From: Actinomycetales bacterium
GTDB lineage: Bacteria; Actinomycetota; Actinomycetes; Actinomycetales; Microbacteriaceae
Length of the DNA stretch: 6,938 nucleotides
Assembly: GCA_015655255.1 (NCBI GenBank)
Contig: JAATFJ010000181.1
Location: 1 to 6,938, forward strand
Direction: 5' to 3'
How positions within the stretch are numbered: the stretch's first letter is position 1; every line of letters starts with the position of its first letter. Positions 1 to 6,794 of the stretch are shown piece after piece. A model generated the notes under the pieces. The model was not told where the DNA came from and ran no database searches. It saw only the letters and a list, made by a program, of their open reading frames with translations. A program made the translations under genes and the position numbers.

Positions 1-66
1 ACCGTGCGCAACGTGGGCTACCGCTTCAATGTCTACGACGACGACCAGCTCGCCTCCGCACGGTAA
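1..66 (+). CDS. C-terminal end of an OmpR/PhoB-type winged-helix transcriptional regulator (5' end outside window)
   Basis: Frame 1 is open from the window edge to a TAA at 64-66 and gives 21 residues beginning TVRNVGYRF. In OmpR/PhoB-family regulators a T-V-R-x-V-G-Y-R-F string forms the last beta hairpin (the wing) of the DNA-binding domain and lies close to the C-terminus, as here. The tail after it ([12 protein letters not shown]) is short and acidic. The receiver domain, if present, is outside the window. The protein could therefore be a phosphate regulator (PhoP/RegX3 type), a GlnR-like orphan or another paralogue, and the few visible residues cannot decide. Its position just upstream of ppk and pst makes a phosphate-related role tempting, but that is inference only. 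Confidence 0.8.
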   Translation, partial: TVRNVGYRFNVYDDDQLASAR

Positions 67-84
67 TCCACAGAGACCTCTTCC

Positions 85-115
85 GTTCATACGATCGATA
101 CCTGGCGGTGACAAA
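85..115 (+). promoter_or_regulatory. Weak candidate promoter/PHO half-site and ribosome-binding site in front of ppk
   Basis: The 49-base gap between the regulator stop and ppk contains GTTCATA at 85-91, which matches five of seven bases of the GTTCACC PHO half-site. A -10-like TACGAT lies at 90-95. One 11-base period downstream the match is poor (CGATACC), so this is at best a single half-site. The purine-rich GGCGGTG at 104-110 lies five bases before the ATG at 116 and is a modest Shine-Dalgarno sequence. ppk could equally be read through from the upstream regulator gene. Confidence 0.2.
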
Positions 116-2293
116 ATGGTTTCTATGATGGACCCCGCACTCTCCGACTCAGGTCTCGGCGACGCCGAGGACGACGACTTCGACGCCGTCGCGCCGACGG
201 ACTCGCAATTGCCGGATCACCGCTACCTTGATCGCGAGATCAGCTGGCTCGCCTTCAACCAGCGCGTTCTCGAGCTCGCAGAGGCCCCGACGCTGCCGGA
301 GCTGGAGCGTGCGAACTTCCTCGCGATCTTCGCCAGCAACCTCGATGAGTTCTTCATGGTGCGCGTCGCGGGTCTCAAGCGTCGCATCCTCACGGGCCTC
401 GCCGTCCCCACCAACGTGGGCCGCGCCCCCGTGGATGTGCTCTCGGATATCTCGCGTGAGGCGCACACCCTGCAGCTCAGACACGCGTCCGCGTGGACGG
501 ATCTCATCCGCCCCGCCCTCGCAGACGCGGGAGTGGAGTTCGCGGAGTGGGAAGACCTCACCGACGGGGAACGGGAGGCGCTCTCCGAGTACTTCCAGGC
601 GCAGGTCTTCCCTGTGCTCATGCCGCTCGCCGTCGACCCCGCCCATCCCTTCCCGTACATCTCAGGGCTCTCCCTCAATCTCGCCATCCGAATCAGAAAC
701 GCCCGCACCGGCCGCCAGGAGTTCGCTCGTCTCAAGGTGCCGCCCATGTTGCCCCGGTTCGTGGAGGTACCCAGCGACAGCGAGATCACGCGCTTCCTCC
801 GCCTCGAAGTGCTCATCGCCAATCACCTCGAGGATCTCTTCCCCGGCATGGAGGTGCTCGACCACCACGCCTTCCGCCTCACGCGTAACGAGGACGTGGA
901 GATCGAGGAGGACGAGTCGGAGAACCTCATCCAGGCGCTGGAGGCCGAGCTCCTCCGGCGCCGGTTCGGTCCGCCCATCCGCCTGGAGATCACGGACGAT
1001 ATGGACGATGTCACGCTCGACCTGCTCATCAAGGAGCTCGACATCACGGAGCAGGAGGTCTACCGCCTCCCCGGTCCGCTGGACCTCCGCGGCCTGTTCG
1101 GGCTGGGGCGGCTGAATAGGCCCGACCTGCGCTATCCCCCGCATCTGCCGACGACGGCCGTTGCCTTCCAGCCCGGGGACAACAACGAGCGTCCGGATAT
1201 CTTCGCCGCCATCCGCAAGGGTGATGTGCTCGTACACCACCCCTACGAATCCTTTGCGACGAGCGTGCAGGCCTTCCTCGAACAGGCCGCCCGCGATCCG
1301 CAGGTCCTCGCCATCAAGCAGACGCTCTACCGCACCTCGGGCGACAGCCCCATCGTGCAGGCGCTCATCGACGCCGCGGAGGCCGGCAAGCAGGTCCTCG
1401 CGCTCGTCGAGGTCAAGGCGCGCTTCGACGAGGCGAACAACATCGTCTGGGCGCGGAAGCTGGAGAAGGCGGGCGTACACGTCGTCTACGGTCTCGTGGG
1501 GCTGAAGACACACTGCAAGCTCGCGCTCGTCATCCGTCAGGAGGAGGGCGGCGCGCTACGCAGCTACTCCCACGTCGGAACGGGCAACTACAACCCCAAG
1601 ACGAGCCGGCTCTACGAGGACTTCGGTCTCTTCACCGCGGATGCGCAGGTGGGCAAGGACCTCACACGACTCTTCAACGAGCTCTCCGGCTACGCCATCG
1701 AGAAGAAGTTCAAGCGCCTCCTCGTCGCCCCGCTGCATCTGCGCAAGGGGCTGCTGCGCAACATCGAGAGTGAGCGGGAGAACGCACTGGCGGGCAAGCC
1801 CGCGCATATCCGCATCAAGGTCAACTCGATGGTCGATGAGGAGATCATCGATGCGCTCTACCGCGCGAGCCAGGCAGGCGTACGCGTGGAGGTGTGGGTG
1901 CGCGGCATCTGCAGCCTGCGCACCGATCTGCCGGGCGTGAGCGACAACATCACGGTGCGCTCGATCCTCGGCCGTTACCTGGAGCACTCCCGGATCTTCG
2001 CGTTCGCGGGCGACGGCGAACCGCAGGTGTACATCGGCAGCGCCGACATGATGCACCGTAACCTCGACCGGCGCGTGGAGGCGCTCGTGCGAGTCACGGA
2101 TCCGGGCCACGTGCGCGAACTCCTCGACTTCTTCGACCTCGCCCTCGACGACGGCACGAACTCCTGGCACCTCGGCGCGGAGGGGACCTGGGTGCGGCAC
2201 ACCGTCGATGCGAATGGCAAGGCCCTCATCGACCTGCAGGATAGAACCATGAGTCAGATCCGCCGTCGCCGACGCACGAGAACGGCCCGATGA
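116..2293 (+). CDS. ppk: Polyphosphate kinase (PPK1 / RNA degradosome polyphosphate kinase)
   Basis: The product reversibly transfers the gamma-phosphate of ATP to a growing polyphosphate chain (EC 2.7.4.1), in the cytosol or at the membrane. The 725 residues from the ATG at 116 match the usual PPK1 length. Visible landmarks are the N-domain string [20 protein letters not shown] from residue 37; the ATP-contacting Asn in SNLDEFF (N75); the two phosphate- or magnesium-binding arginines in LYRTSGDS (R406) and VKARFDEA (R436); the autophosphorylated His in GLKTHCKL (H466); SHVGTGNYN (H486); and the second phospholipase-D-like site with H624 in YLEHSR. The 30-residue steps R406-R436-H466 match E. 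coli R375-R405-H435. The N-terminus is acidic and variable, and the C-terminus ends in an arginine-rich tail, common in actinobacterial forms. I chose the ATG at 116 because it clears the upstream stop and has a modest ribosome-binding site. In-frame ATGs at 125 and 128 are alternatives. The ATG at 29 lies inside the upstream gene and is unlikely. The stop overlaps the next gene's start, implying translational coupling. Confidence 0.96.
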   Translation: MVSMMDPALSDSGLGDAEDDDFDAVAPTDSQLPDHRYLDREISWLAFNQRVLELAEAPTLPELERANFLAIFASNLDEFFMVRVAGLKRRILTGLAVPTNVGRAPVDVLSDISREAHTLQLRHASAWTDLIRPALADAGVEFAEWEDLTDGEREALSEYFQAQVFPVLMPLAVDPAHPFPYISGLSLNLAIRIRNARTGRQEFARLKVPPMLPRFVEVPSDSEITRFLRLEVLIANHLEDLFPGMEVLDHHAFRLTRNEDVEIEEDESENLIQALEAELLRRRFGPPIRLEITDDMDDVTLDLLIKELDITEQEVYRLPGPLDLRGLFGLGRLNRPDLRYPPHLPTTAVAFQPGDNNERPDIFAAIRKGDVLVHHPYESFATSVQAFLEQAARDPQVLAIKQTLYRTSGDSPIVQALIDAAEAGKQVLALVEVKARFDEANNIVWARKLEKAGVHVVYGLVGLKTHCKLALVIRQEEGGALRSYSHVGTGNYNPKTSRLYEDFGLFTADAQVGKDLTRLFNELSGYAIEKKFKRLLVAPLHLRKGLLRNIESERENALAGKPAHIRIKVNSMVDEEIIDALYRASQAGVRVEVWVRGICSLRTDLPGVSDNITVRSILGRYLEHSRIFAFAGDGEPQVYIGSADMMHRNLDRRVEALVRVTDPGHVRELLDFFDLALDDGTNSWHLGAEGTWVRHTVDANGKALIDLQDRTMSQIRRRRRTRTAR

Positions 2294-2796
2294 CCCTGTC
2301 TCGGGAAGACCAGTCGACCGACCGCGCCGTCTACGCGGCGGGCGGTGTCGTGTGGCGCCTCGTCGACAACAAGCTGCATGTCCTCCTCATCCACCGCACC
2401 AAGTACCGCGATGTGAGCCTGCCCAAGGGCAAGGTCGATCCCGGTGAGATGCTCGCGCAGACGGCGGTGCGGGAGATCGCCGAGGAGACCGGCATCCGCG
2501 TCGTCCTGGGCCCTCCCGTCGGCGTGAGCCGATACTTCATGCGTCCCGGACGCCAGAAGGTCGTGCATTACTGGGCCGCGGAAGCGACGGAGAGCGCAAT
2601 CCGCGACTCGACGTTCGTCCCCAACGGGGAGATCGCCGCGCTGGAGTGGATGAGCCTGCGGGCGGCGCGGAAGGCGCTCAGCTATCCCATGGACGTGGAG
2701 ATCCTCGACGAGTTCGAGAAGCTCGTCGACGACGGCGTGCGGCAGACATTCCCGCTCATCGTGCTGCGGCATGCGAAGGCCGCACCCCGCTCGTAG
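2290..2796 (+). CDS. Nudix hydrolase, MutT1-like, cut short by an in-frame TAG at the start of its histidine-phosphatase domain
   Basis: The ATG at 2290 overlaps the ppk stop (ATGA), so the two genes are probably co-translated. The 168-residue product has a complete Nudix domain. The Nudix box spans residues 47-69 with G47, E53, R61, E62, E65, E66 and G68 all in place, preceded by the substrate-side strand AAGGVVWR (16-23). Such enzymes cleave nucleoside diphosphates linked to another moiety. Mycobacterial MutT1 acts on 8-oxo-(d)GTP and dinucleoside polyphosphates, so a similar housecleaning role is likely. The last 14 residues are [14 protein letters not shown], the first strand and R-H-x motif (R160-H161) of a histidine phosphatase. 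The TAG at 2794-2796 then stops translation, although the same frame continues with the rest of that domain up to 3252. Without the stop the protein would be about 320 residues, close to MutT1 (317). The Nudix half should still fold and work, while the phosphatase half is lost unless the stop is read through or is a sequencing error. This is the only annotated stop in the window that is TAG. Confidence 0.88.
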   Translation: MTLSREDQSTDRAVYAAGGVVWRLVDNKLHVLLIHRTKYRDVSLPKGKVDPGEMLAQTAVREIAEETGIRVVLGPPVGVSRYFMRPGRQKVVHYWAAEATESAIRDSTFVPNGEIAALEWMSLRAARKALSYPMDVEILDEFEKLVDDGVRQTFPLIVLRHAKAAPRS

Positions 2797-3252
2797 TGGA
2801 AGGGCAGCGATGCGTCCCGTCCGCTCACCGAACGCGGGAAGAAGCAAGCGGCGGCCATCGTGGCACCGCTGCGCGCCTTCGGCGTGCGCCGTATCCTGAC
2901 GAGCAACGCCGTGCGCTGCGTGCAAACGGTGACGCCGCTCGCGCATGCGCTCGGGCGGAAGCCGCGCGAGACGGTGGAGCTGAGCCAGGACGCGTGGGAG
3001 GACGGCGTCGCCGACATCCGCACCGTCATCGGCAAACGGGTGCGCAAGCGCACGCCCGCCGTCATCTGCAGCCATGGTCCCGTGCTGCCGGGAATCCTCT
3101 CCGAACTCGCTCTCGCGACGGGCACACTGCACGGCTCCTACCTGGGGAGTGCGGCGGCGCTGGAGGTCGGCGCGTTCTCCGTCGTGCACCTCTCCGCGAC
3201 GAATCCCGGCTCCGGGATCATCTCCATCGAGACGCACGTTCCCAAGGCCTGA
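2797..3252 (+). pseudogene. Severed C-terminal histidine-phosphatase half of the MutT1-like gene (same frame, after TAG)
   Basis: Directly after the TAG the frame of the Nudix gene stays open for 151 codons to a TGA at 3250-3252. It encodes WKGSDASRPLTERGKKQA, then VRRILTSNAVRCVQTVTPLA, and ICSHGPVLPG carrying the second catalytic histidine (codon 262 counted from 2290). These are the expected downstream elements of the phosphoglycerate-mutase-like (RHG) fold seen in MutT1. The first catalytic motif (RHA) sits on the other side of the stop. The only in-frame start codon near the beginning is the GTG at 2860, which has no well-placed ribosome-binding site and would omit the first part of the domain. 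An independently translated, active protein is therefore unlikely. Codon usage remains GC-rich at third positions with no further stop or frameshift, so the interruption is recent, a sequencing error, or tolerated by readthrough. Confidence 0.8.
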
Positions 3253-3266
3253 GTCCTACCGGACTC
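3251..3266 (+). terminator. Short perfect hairpin overlapping the end of the mutT1-like gene, possible weak terminator
   Basis: GAGTCC (3251-3256) and GGACTC (3261-3266) form a perfect 6-bp stem around the loop TACC. The stem begins inside the TGA at 3250-3252. A run of C, not T, follows, so this is not a classical intrinsic terminator. It could still contribute to ending the ppk-nudix transcript before the pst promoter. The stem is short enough to occur by chance. Confidence 0.3.
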
Positions 3267-3271
3267 CCCCC

Positions 3272-3326
3272 GTTCACCTCCCGTTTACCTGCGCGGGAGA
3301 GTCTCGTTAACCGCCCGCTCTAACGT
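3272..3326 (+). promoter_or_regulatory. Phosphate-starvation promoter of pstS: PHO-box direct repeats and -10-like element
   Basis: GTTCACC (3272-3278) and GTTTACC (3283-3289) are spaced exactly 11 bases apart, and the 11-base units agree at 8 of 11 positions. A third copy, GTTAACC, lies at 3306-3312, 23 bases after the second, about two helical turns. This is the arrangement and consensus of the actinobacterial PHO box (GTTCACC-type 11-base direct repeats) bound by PhoP/RegX3-type regulators. A TAACGT at 3321-3326, eight bases after the third repeat, can serve as a -10. A repeat standing in for the -35 is typical of PhoB-type activated promoters. The pstS start codon lies 54 bases downstream of this -10. 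Binding and the exact transcription start are inferred. Confidence 0.72.
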
Positions 3327-3367
3327 CACTGTGTGTGCCCCGCACCGGGCCCCACCATTCCACGATC

Positions 3368-3373
3368 GAAGGA
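3368..3373 (+). promoter_or_regulatory. Ribosome-binding site that fixes the pstS start
   Basis: GAAGGA is a strong Shine-Dalgarno sequence six bases before the GTG at 3380. It decides for this GTG over the upstream in-frame GTG at 3335. The upstream choice would add 15 residues before the signal peptide and has no such site. Confidence 0.75.
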
Positions 3374-3379
3374 TCCACA

Positions 3380-4507
3380 GTGAAGACTTCCCGAATCGCA
3401 CGCATCGGCGCCGTCGGCGCCATTGCCATCATGGCTCTCGCAGGTTGCGCCTCGAACGACACTTCCGGGAGCACCAGCTCCAGTGAGCCCTCCAGCTCCC
3501 CCAGCAGCGACGCCTACACGATCGACTCAAGCCTCAGCGGCACCATCACCGCCGGTGGCTCCAGCGCCCAGTCCAACGCGCAGGCCGCGTGGACGAGCGC
3601 CTACACCGCGCAGGCGGGCGGCGTGACCATCAACTATGACAAGTCGCAAGGATCGGGCGGTGGCGTCACGAACTTCCTCAGCGGCGCCTACGACTTCGCC
3701 GGCTCCGACTCCCCCCTCACGGCCGAGCAAACCACCGAGTCCGCTGCACTGTGCACCGAGGGCGGCCTGAACATCCCGATCTACCTCGACGGTGTCGCCA
3801 TCGTCTTCAACATCGACGGCGTCGACAGCCTCACCCTGAGCGGCGAGACGATCGCGAAGATCTTCAACCTACAGATCACCGACTGGTCCGACCCGGCGAT
3901 CACCGAGGACAACGGCTCCGAGCTCCCCGCGGGCTCCATCACCACGGTGGCGCGTTCCGACGGTTCCGGCACGACGCAGAACTTCACCAACTACCTCGCC
4001 GCAGCCCAGGCCGACGCATGGCCCTACGCGGCGGACAAGAACTGGCCCGTCTCCGGCAACGTCTCCCTCCAGAAGGGCGGCTCTGGCGTCGTCGAGGCCG
4101 TGAAGTCCGGCTCCGGCACGATCGGCTACGCCGACCACTCTGCGATCGGTGACCTCAACGCCGCCGCCATCCTCCAGGACGGTACAGCTCTCGAGTACAG
4201 CGCCGAGGCCGTCACCAAGACGTTCGAAGTCGCCGCGGTTGACGAGTCCAACGGCGTCGAGGGCGACCTCTCCAAGAGCTTCGACTACTCCCAGCTCACT
4301 GCCGAGACGTACCCGATCCCGCTGGTCTCCTACGCCGTCGTCTGCTCCACGTTCCAGGACAGCACGCAGGCGGAGCTCACCAAGTCCTACCTCGGCTTCG
4401 TCACGAGCGACCAGGGCCAGGCCGTCGCGGCCAAGAACGCCGGTTCCGCGCCGCTCCCCGAGAGCGTGCTCACGGCAGCCGCCGAGACGATCGACAGCAT
4501 CAAGTAA
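3380..4507 (+). CDS. pstS: Phosphate ABC transporter substrate-binding lipoprotein PstS
   Basis: PstS binds inorganic phosphate outside the membrane and delivers it to the PstCA channel. From the GTG at 3380 the product has 375 residues. The N-terminus is a lipoprotein signal peptide: positively charged MKTSRIAR, a hydrophobic stretch (about 9-21), and the lipobox L20-A21-G22-C23. The mature protein should therefore be anchored by a lipid on C23. A Ser/Pro-rich linker (about 26-43) precedes the binding domain. Phosphate-contact motifs are visible in order: GGSSAQ near residue 55, GSGGG (S92), GSDSPL (D110) and RSDGSGTTQNF (R192, S196, G197, T198), equivalent to the loops holding phosphate in E. 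coli PstS. Its own PHO-box promoter and strong ribosome-binding site, plus the stem-loop after its stop, suggest it is made in excess over the membrane subunits. The family assignment is secure. Confidence 0.96.
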   Translation: MKTSRIARIGAVGAIAIMALAGCASNDTSGSTSSSEPSSSPSSDAYTIDSSLSGTITAGGSSAQSNAQAAWTSAYTAQAGGVTINYDKSQGSGGGVTNFLSGAYDFAGSDSPLTAEQTTESAALCTEGGLNIPIYLDGVAIVFNIDGVDSLTLSGETIAKIFNLQITDWSDPAITEDNGSELPAGSITTVARSDGSGTTQNFTNYLAAAQADAWPYAADKNWPVSGNVSLQKGGSGVVEAVKSGSGTIGYADHSAIGDLNAAAILQDGTALEYSAEAVTKTFEVAAVDESNGVEGDLSKSFDYSQLTAETYPIPLVSYAVVCSTFQDSTQAELTKSYLGFVTSDQGQAVAAKNAGSAPLPESVLTAAAETIDSIK

Positions 4508-4518
4508 CGCCCCGCCGG

Positions 4519-4547
4519 CCCTCCTCCCCCTTCCCGGGGGAGGAGGG
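4519..4547 (+). terminator. Perfect 12-bp GC-rich stem-loop after pstS (attenuator or mRNA-stabilising structure)
   Basis: CCCTCCTCCCCC (4519-4530) pairs perfectly with GGGGGAGGAGGG (4536-4547) around a five-base loop TTCCC, starting 11 bases after the pstS stop. Only two T residues follow, so it lacks the U-tract of a strong intrinsic terminator, although actinobacterial terminators often have short or no U-tracts. Its place between the first gene and the rest of a transporter operon suits partial termination, or protection of the pstS message from 3' decay, both of which would raise PstS above PstCAB. Which of these applies cannot be read from the sequence. Confidence 0.7.
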
Positions 4548-4589
4548 TTCAGCCGGTCTTCCGGGCCATCGTCCGGCGGATCAGCTGAA
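4548..4589 (+). other. Second, weaker inverted repeat in the pstS-pstC spacer
   Basis: TTCAGC (4548-4553) is complementary to GCTGAA (4584-4589). Inside it, CCGG (4561-4564) can pair with CCGG (4573-4576) around an eight-base loop. Together with the adjacent 12-bp stem-loop this makes the pstC leader RNA look structured. The stems are short and the region is GC-rich, so chance pairing is possible. Confidence 0.3.
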
Positions 4590-4634
4590 TCCCTTCGCCG
4601 CAGATGTTCCATCCGTTTACAACCAGGAAGCCAC

Positions 4635-4667
4635 ATGACTGATGCTCCATACGAGGGGACGCCATGA
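4635..4667 (+). CDS. Putative ten-residue leader ORF overlapping the pstC start
   Basis: An ATG at 4635 follows a good Shine-Dalgarno sequence (AGGAAG, 4625-4630, four bases away). It opens ten codons ([10 protein letters not shown]) ending in a TGA whose first two bases are the last two of the pstC ATG (ATGA at 4664-4667). Ribosomes finishing here would be positioned to restart at pstC, which also has its own site (GAGGGG, 4653-4658). The first nine bases, ATGACTGAT, are identical to the first nine of pstC. It may be a coupling or leader peptide, or just a duplicated start left by a small duplication. No conserved function is claimed. Confidence 0.4.
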   Translation: MTDAPYEGTP

Positions 4668-5677
4668 CTGATCAGGCGGCGCAACGCACCGGGTCCGCGC
4701 AGGCCAGCGGTCGCGGTAGCGCGAAGAGGCGTCCGGGAGACACGTTCTTCCTCGGCCTATCCACCGCATCGGCCATATCGATCATGGTCATCCTCGCCGG
4801 TGTCGCGATCTTCCTCATCATTCGCGGTCTTCCCGCCATCACGGCCAACTGGTCCGAGGTCTCGCAGCTCTCGGGGTACCAGAACCGCGACTGGGGCAAC
4901 TTCTGGAACTACGTCGCCCCGCTTCTCTGGGGAAGCATCTGGTCGGCGTTCATCGCGCTCATCATCGGCGCCCCCATCGCGATCGGCATCGCGATGTTCA
5001 TCTCCCACTACGCACCCCGCAAGATCGCCGGCTTCCTCGGCTACGTCATCGACCTCCTCGCGGCCGTGCCGTCAATCGTCTTCGGCCTGTGGGGCATCAT
5101 CGTCGTCCGCCCCTTCCTCCTTCCCTTCGCGGACTTCCTCAACCAGTACCTCGGCTGGCTGCCGTTCTTCTCCGGCCCCGTGTCGAAGACGGGATCGACG
5201 ATGCTCGCCGGTGGTGTGGTGCTCGCCGTCATGATCCTCCCCATCATCACCTCGCTCACCCGCGAAATCTTCCTGCAGACCCCGCGTCTGCACGAGGAGG
5301 CGGCTCTTGCGCTCGGCGCCACGCGCTGGGAGATGATCCGCCTTGCCGTGCTCCCCTACGCCCGCAGCGGCATGGTCTCTGCCACGCTCCTCGGCCTGGG
5401 CCGCGCGCTCGGTGAGACGATGGCGATCGCTCTCATCATCTCCCCTTCGCTCATCTTCTCCGTGCAGTTGCTCACCGACGGCTACAACTCGCAGACCATC
5501 GCCGCGAACATCGCGCTGAACTTCCCCATCGCGGAGGACATCCAGCGCTCCGCCCTCATCGGCACGGGCCTCATGCTCTTCGTCGTCTCGCTCGCCGTGA
5601 ACATGCTCGCCCGCTACATCGTCGTCGCCACGGGGCCCGGCGCGAAGAAGTCTCGGAAGAAAGGCAAGCGCTCATGA
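4664..5677 (+). CDS. pstC: Phosphate ABC transporter permease PstC
   Basis: PstC is one of the two membrane subunits that form the phosphate channel with PstA, coupled to the PstB ATPase. The 337 residues start with a polar, basic cytoplasmic tail (1-28), followed by about six hydrophobic segments (roughly 31-54, 84-112, 122-148, 178-197, 236-262, 297-321), and end in a lysine/arginine-rich cytoplasmic tail. The EAA loop that contacts the ATPase is at residues 212-231 (E212-A-A, G218, ending L230-P231). The conserved [11 protein letters not shown] string of PstC (243-253) holds an arginine and a glutamate. The extracytoplasmic stretch between the first two segments (about 55-83) is the expected long loop of PstC. 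The start at 4664 is supported by GAGGGG five bases upstream. Its stop overlaps the pstA start (ATGA), indicating coupled translation. Length and motifs are normal for the family. Confidence 0.95.
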   Translation: MTDQAAQRTGSAQASGRGSAKRRPGDTFFLGLSTASAISIMVILAGVAIFLIIRGLPAITANWSEVSQLSGYQNRDWGNFWNYVAPLLWGSIWSAFIALIIGAPIAIGIAMFISHYAPRKIAGFLGYVIDLLAAVPSIVFGLWGIIVVRPFLLPFADFLNQYLGWLPFFSGPVSKTGSTMLAGGVVLAVMILPIITSLTREIFLQTPRLHEEAALALGATRWEMIRLAVLPYARSGMVSATLLGLGRALGETMAIALIISPSLIFSVQLLTDGYNSQTIAANIALNFPIAEDIQRSALIGTGLMLFVVSLAVNMLARYIVVATGPGAKKSRKKGKRS

Positions 5678-6774
5678 GTGCGACGGCCGATGCGACGACC
5701 ACACGCTCCGAGAGCATGAGCCTCACGCAGGGACAGCTCCCCCGGTTCATGGAGCCCATCACCGCCGCCGCGGTGGCCGCGGTGCTCGCGGTCGTCCTCT
5801 TTGTCATCACGCAGCACCTGTCGATCCCGGTGTGGCTCATCCTCACCGCGATCTTCTACCTCCTCGTGATCGGGATCGCCTCCACGATCGTCGAGAACCG
5901 ACGCAAGGCCGTCGACCGACTCGTGCGCGGACTAGTCACGTGCGCCTTCCTCCTCGCCGTCATCCCGCTGGTCTCCACCCTGTGGACGGTCATCAGCAAG
6001 GGCATCGAGGTCGTCGACTGGAACTTCATCACGAGCGTCGGCGGCACGCAGTTCAACCCCGACACCCTGGAGGTCGTCTACCAGCCGGGCGCCTGGCAGG
6101 CGATCGCCGGCACGCTCATCATCACCGGCATCGCCGCATTGATCTCGGTGCCGATCGGTATCCTCACGGCCGTCTACCTCACCGAGTACGCGCAGCCGAA
6201 CAATCCGCTCCGCCGCATCGTCACCTTCCTCGTCGACGTCATGACGGGCATCCCCTCGATCGTCGCCGGTCTGTTCGCGTTCTCCCTGTTCACCCTCGTC
6301 GTGGGCCCGAAGGCGTTCAGCGGATTCTCCGCCTCCGTCGCGTTGTGCGTGCTCATGATCCCCATCGTGGTCCGCTCCACGGAGGAGATGATTCGGCTCG
6401 TCCCGCACGACCTGCGGGAGGCCTCCCTCGCCCTCGGCGTACCGCGCTCGACCACGATCATCAAGATCGTGCTGCGTACCGCGGCAAGCGGCATCGTCAC
6501 CGGTGTCGTGCTCGCCGTGGCACGCGTCATCGGGGAGACCGCGCCGATCTTCATCGCCGCGAGCTTCACCGACAACTTCAACGCGAATCCCTTCGAGGGG
6601 GCGATGCAGACGCTCCCGGTCATGGCTTACACGAGCTACAGCTTCCCTGGAACCGACATCGATGCCTCTCAGGCCCAGGCCTGGGGCGCAGCGGTGCTCC
6701 TGGTCATCCTCGTCGTCATCTTCAACCTGATCGCCCGCCTCGTCGCGACCCTGTTCGCGCCGAAGAGCCGCTAA
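5674..6774 (+). CDS. pstA: Phosphate ABC transporter permease PstA
   Basis: PstA is the second channel subunit of the phosphate importer. At 366 residues it is longer than E. coli PstA (296). The excess is N-terminal: two additional hydrophobic segments (about 29-47 and 51-73) precede the six expected ones (about 86-108, 141-170, 182-210, 217-236, 273-297, 335-360). This kind of extension is known in actinobacterial PstA proteins. The EAA loop for contact with PstB is at about 248-268 (R248-E249-A250, G255). The conserved [12 protein letters not shown] string (282-293) parallels GLGRALGET in PstC and confirms the pair. The start overlaps the pstC stop by four bases (ATGA). A start at the internal ATG of residue 15 would lose only a polar tail and is less likely given the coupling. 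Confidence 0.95.
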   Translation: MSATADATTTRSESMSLTQGQLPRFMEPITAAAVAAVLAVVLFVITQHLSIPVWLILTAIFYLLVIGIASTIVENRRKAVDRLVRGLVTCAFLLAVIPLVSTLWTVISKGIEVVDWNFITSVGGTQFNPDTLEVVYQPGAWQAIAGTLIITGIAALISVPIGILTAVYLTEYAQPNNPLRRIVTFLVDVMTGIPSIVAGLFAFSLFTLVVGPKAFSGFSASVALCVLMIPIVVRSTEEMIRLVPHDLREASLALGVPRSTTIIKIVLRTAASGIVTGVVLAVARVIGETAPIFIAASFTDNFNANPFEGAMQTLPVMAYTSYSFPGTDIDASQAQAWGAAVLLVILVVIFNLIARLVATLFAPKSR

Positions 6775-6794
6775 CGCAAGGAAGGCGCACCCGC

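Noticed and set aside
29..115. Upstream ATG at 29 as the ppk start (29 more residues)
   Set aside because: It lies inside the coding sequence of the upstream winged-helix protein, has no ribosome-binding site, and the extra residues do not look like a PPK N-terminus. The ATG at 116 is better placed.
662..1513. Minus-strand open frame (283 codons) opposite ppk
   Set aside because: It lies antisense within the well-supported ppk gene and its composition reflects the complementary strand. No domain is recognisable.
2794..2796. Pyrrolysine or another recoding of the TAG
   Set aside because: Pyrrolysine is very rare in actinomycetes, none of the required genes are visible, and the site is not a pyrrolysine-using enzyme. 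Nonsense mutation, sequencing error or plain readthrough are simpler.
2254..3237. Long minus-strand open frame (327 codons) opposite the Nudix gene
   Set aside because: Its frame is kept open by the GC-rich codon bias of the + strand gene. The product is rich in Arg, His, Ala and Asp with no recognisable motif.
2860..3252. Separate gene starting at the GTG at 2860
   Set aside because: It is in the same frame as the Nudix gene, has no well-placed ribosome-binding site, and would lack the first strand and RHG-type motif of the phosphatase fold. It is better read as the severed half of one gene.
3335..3379. Upstream GTG at 3335 as the pstS start
   Set aside because: It would put 15 polar residues before the lipoprotein signal peptide and has no Shine-Dalgarno sequence, whereas the GTG at 3380 has GAAGGA six bases upstream.
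3869..4684. Minus-strand open frame (271 codons) opposite pstS and the spacer
   Set aside because: It is a shadow of pstS codon bias, has low-complexity Gly/Arg/Val content, and runs through the stem-loop and the pstC start.
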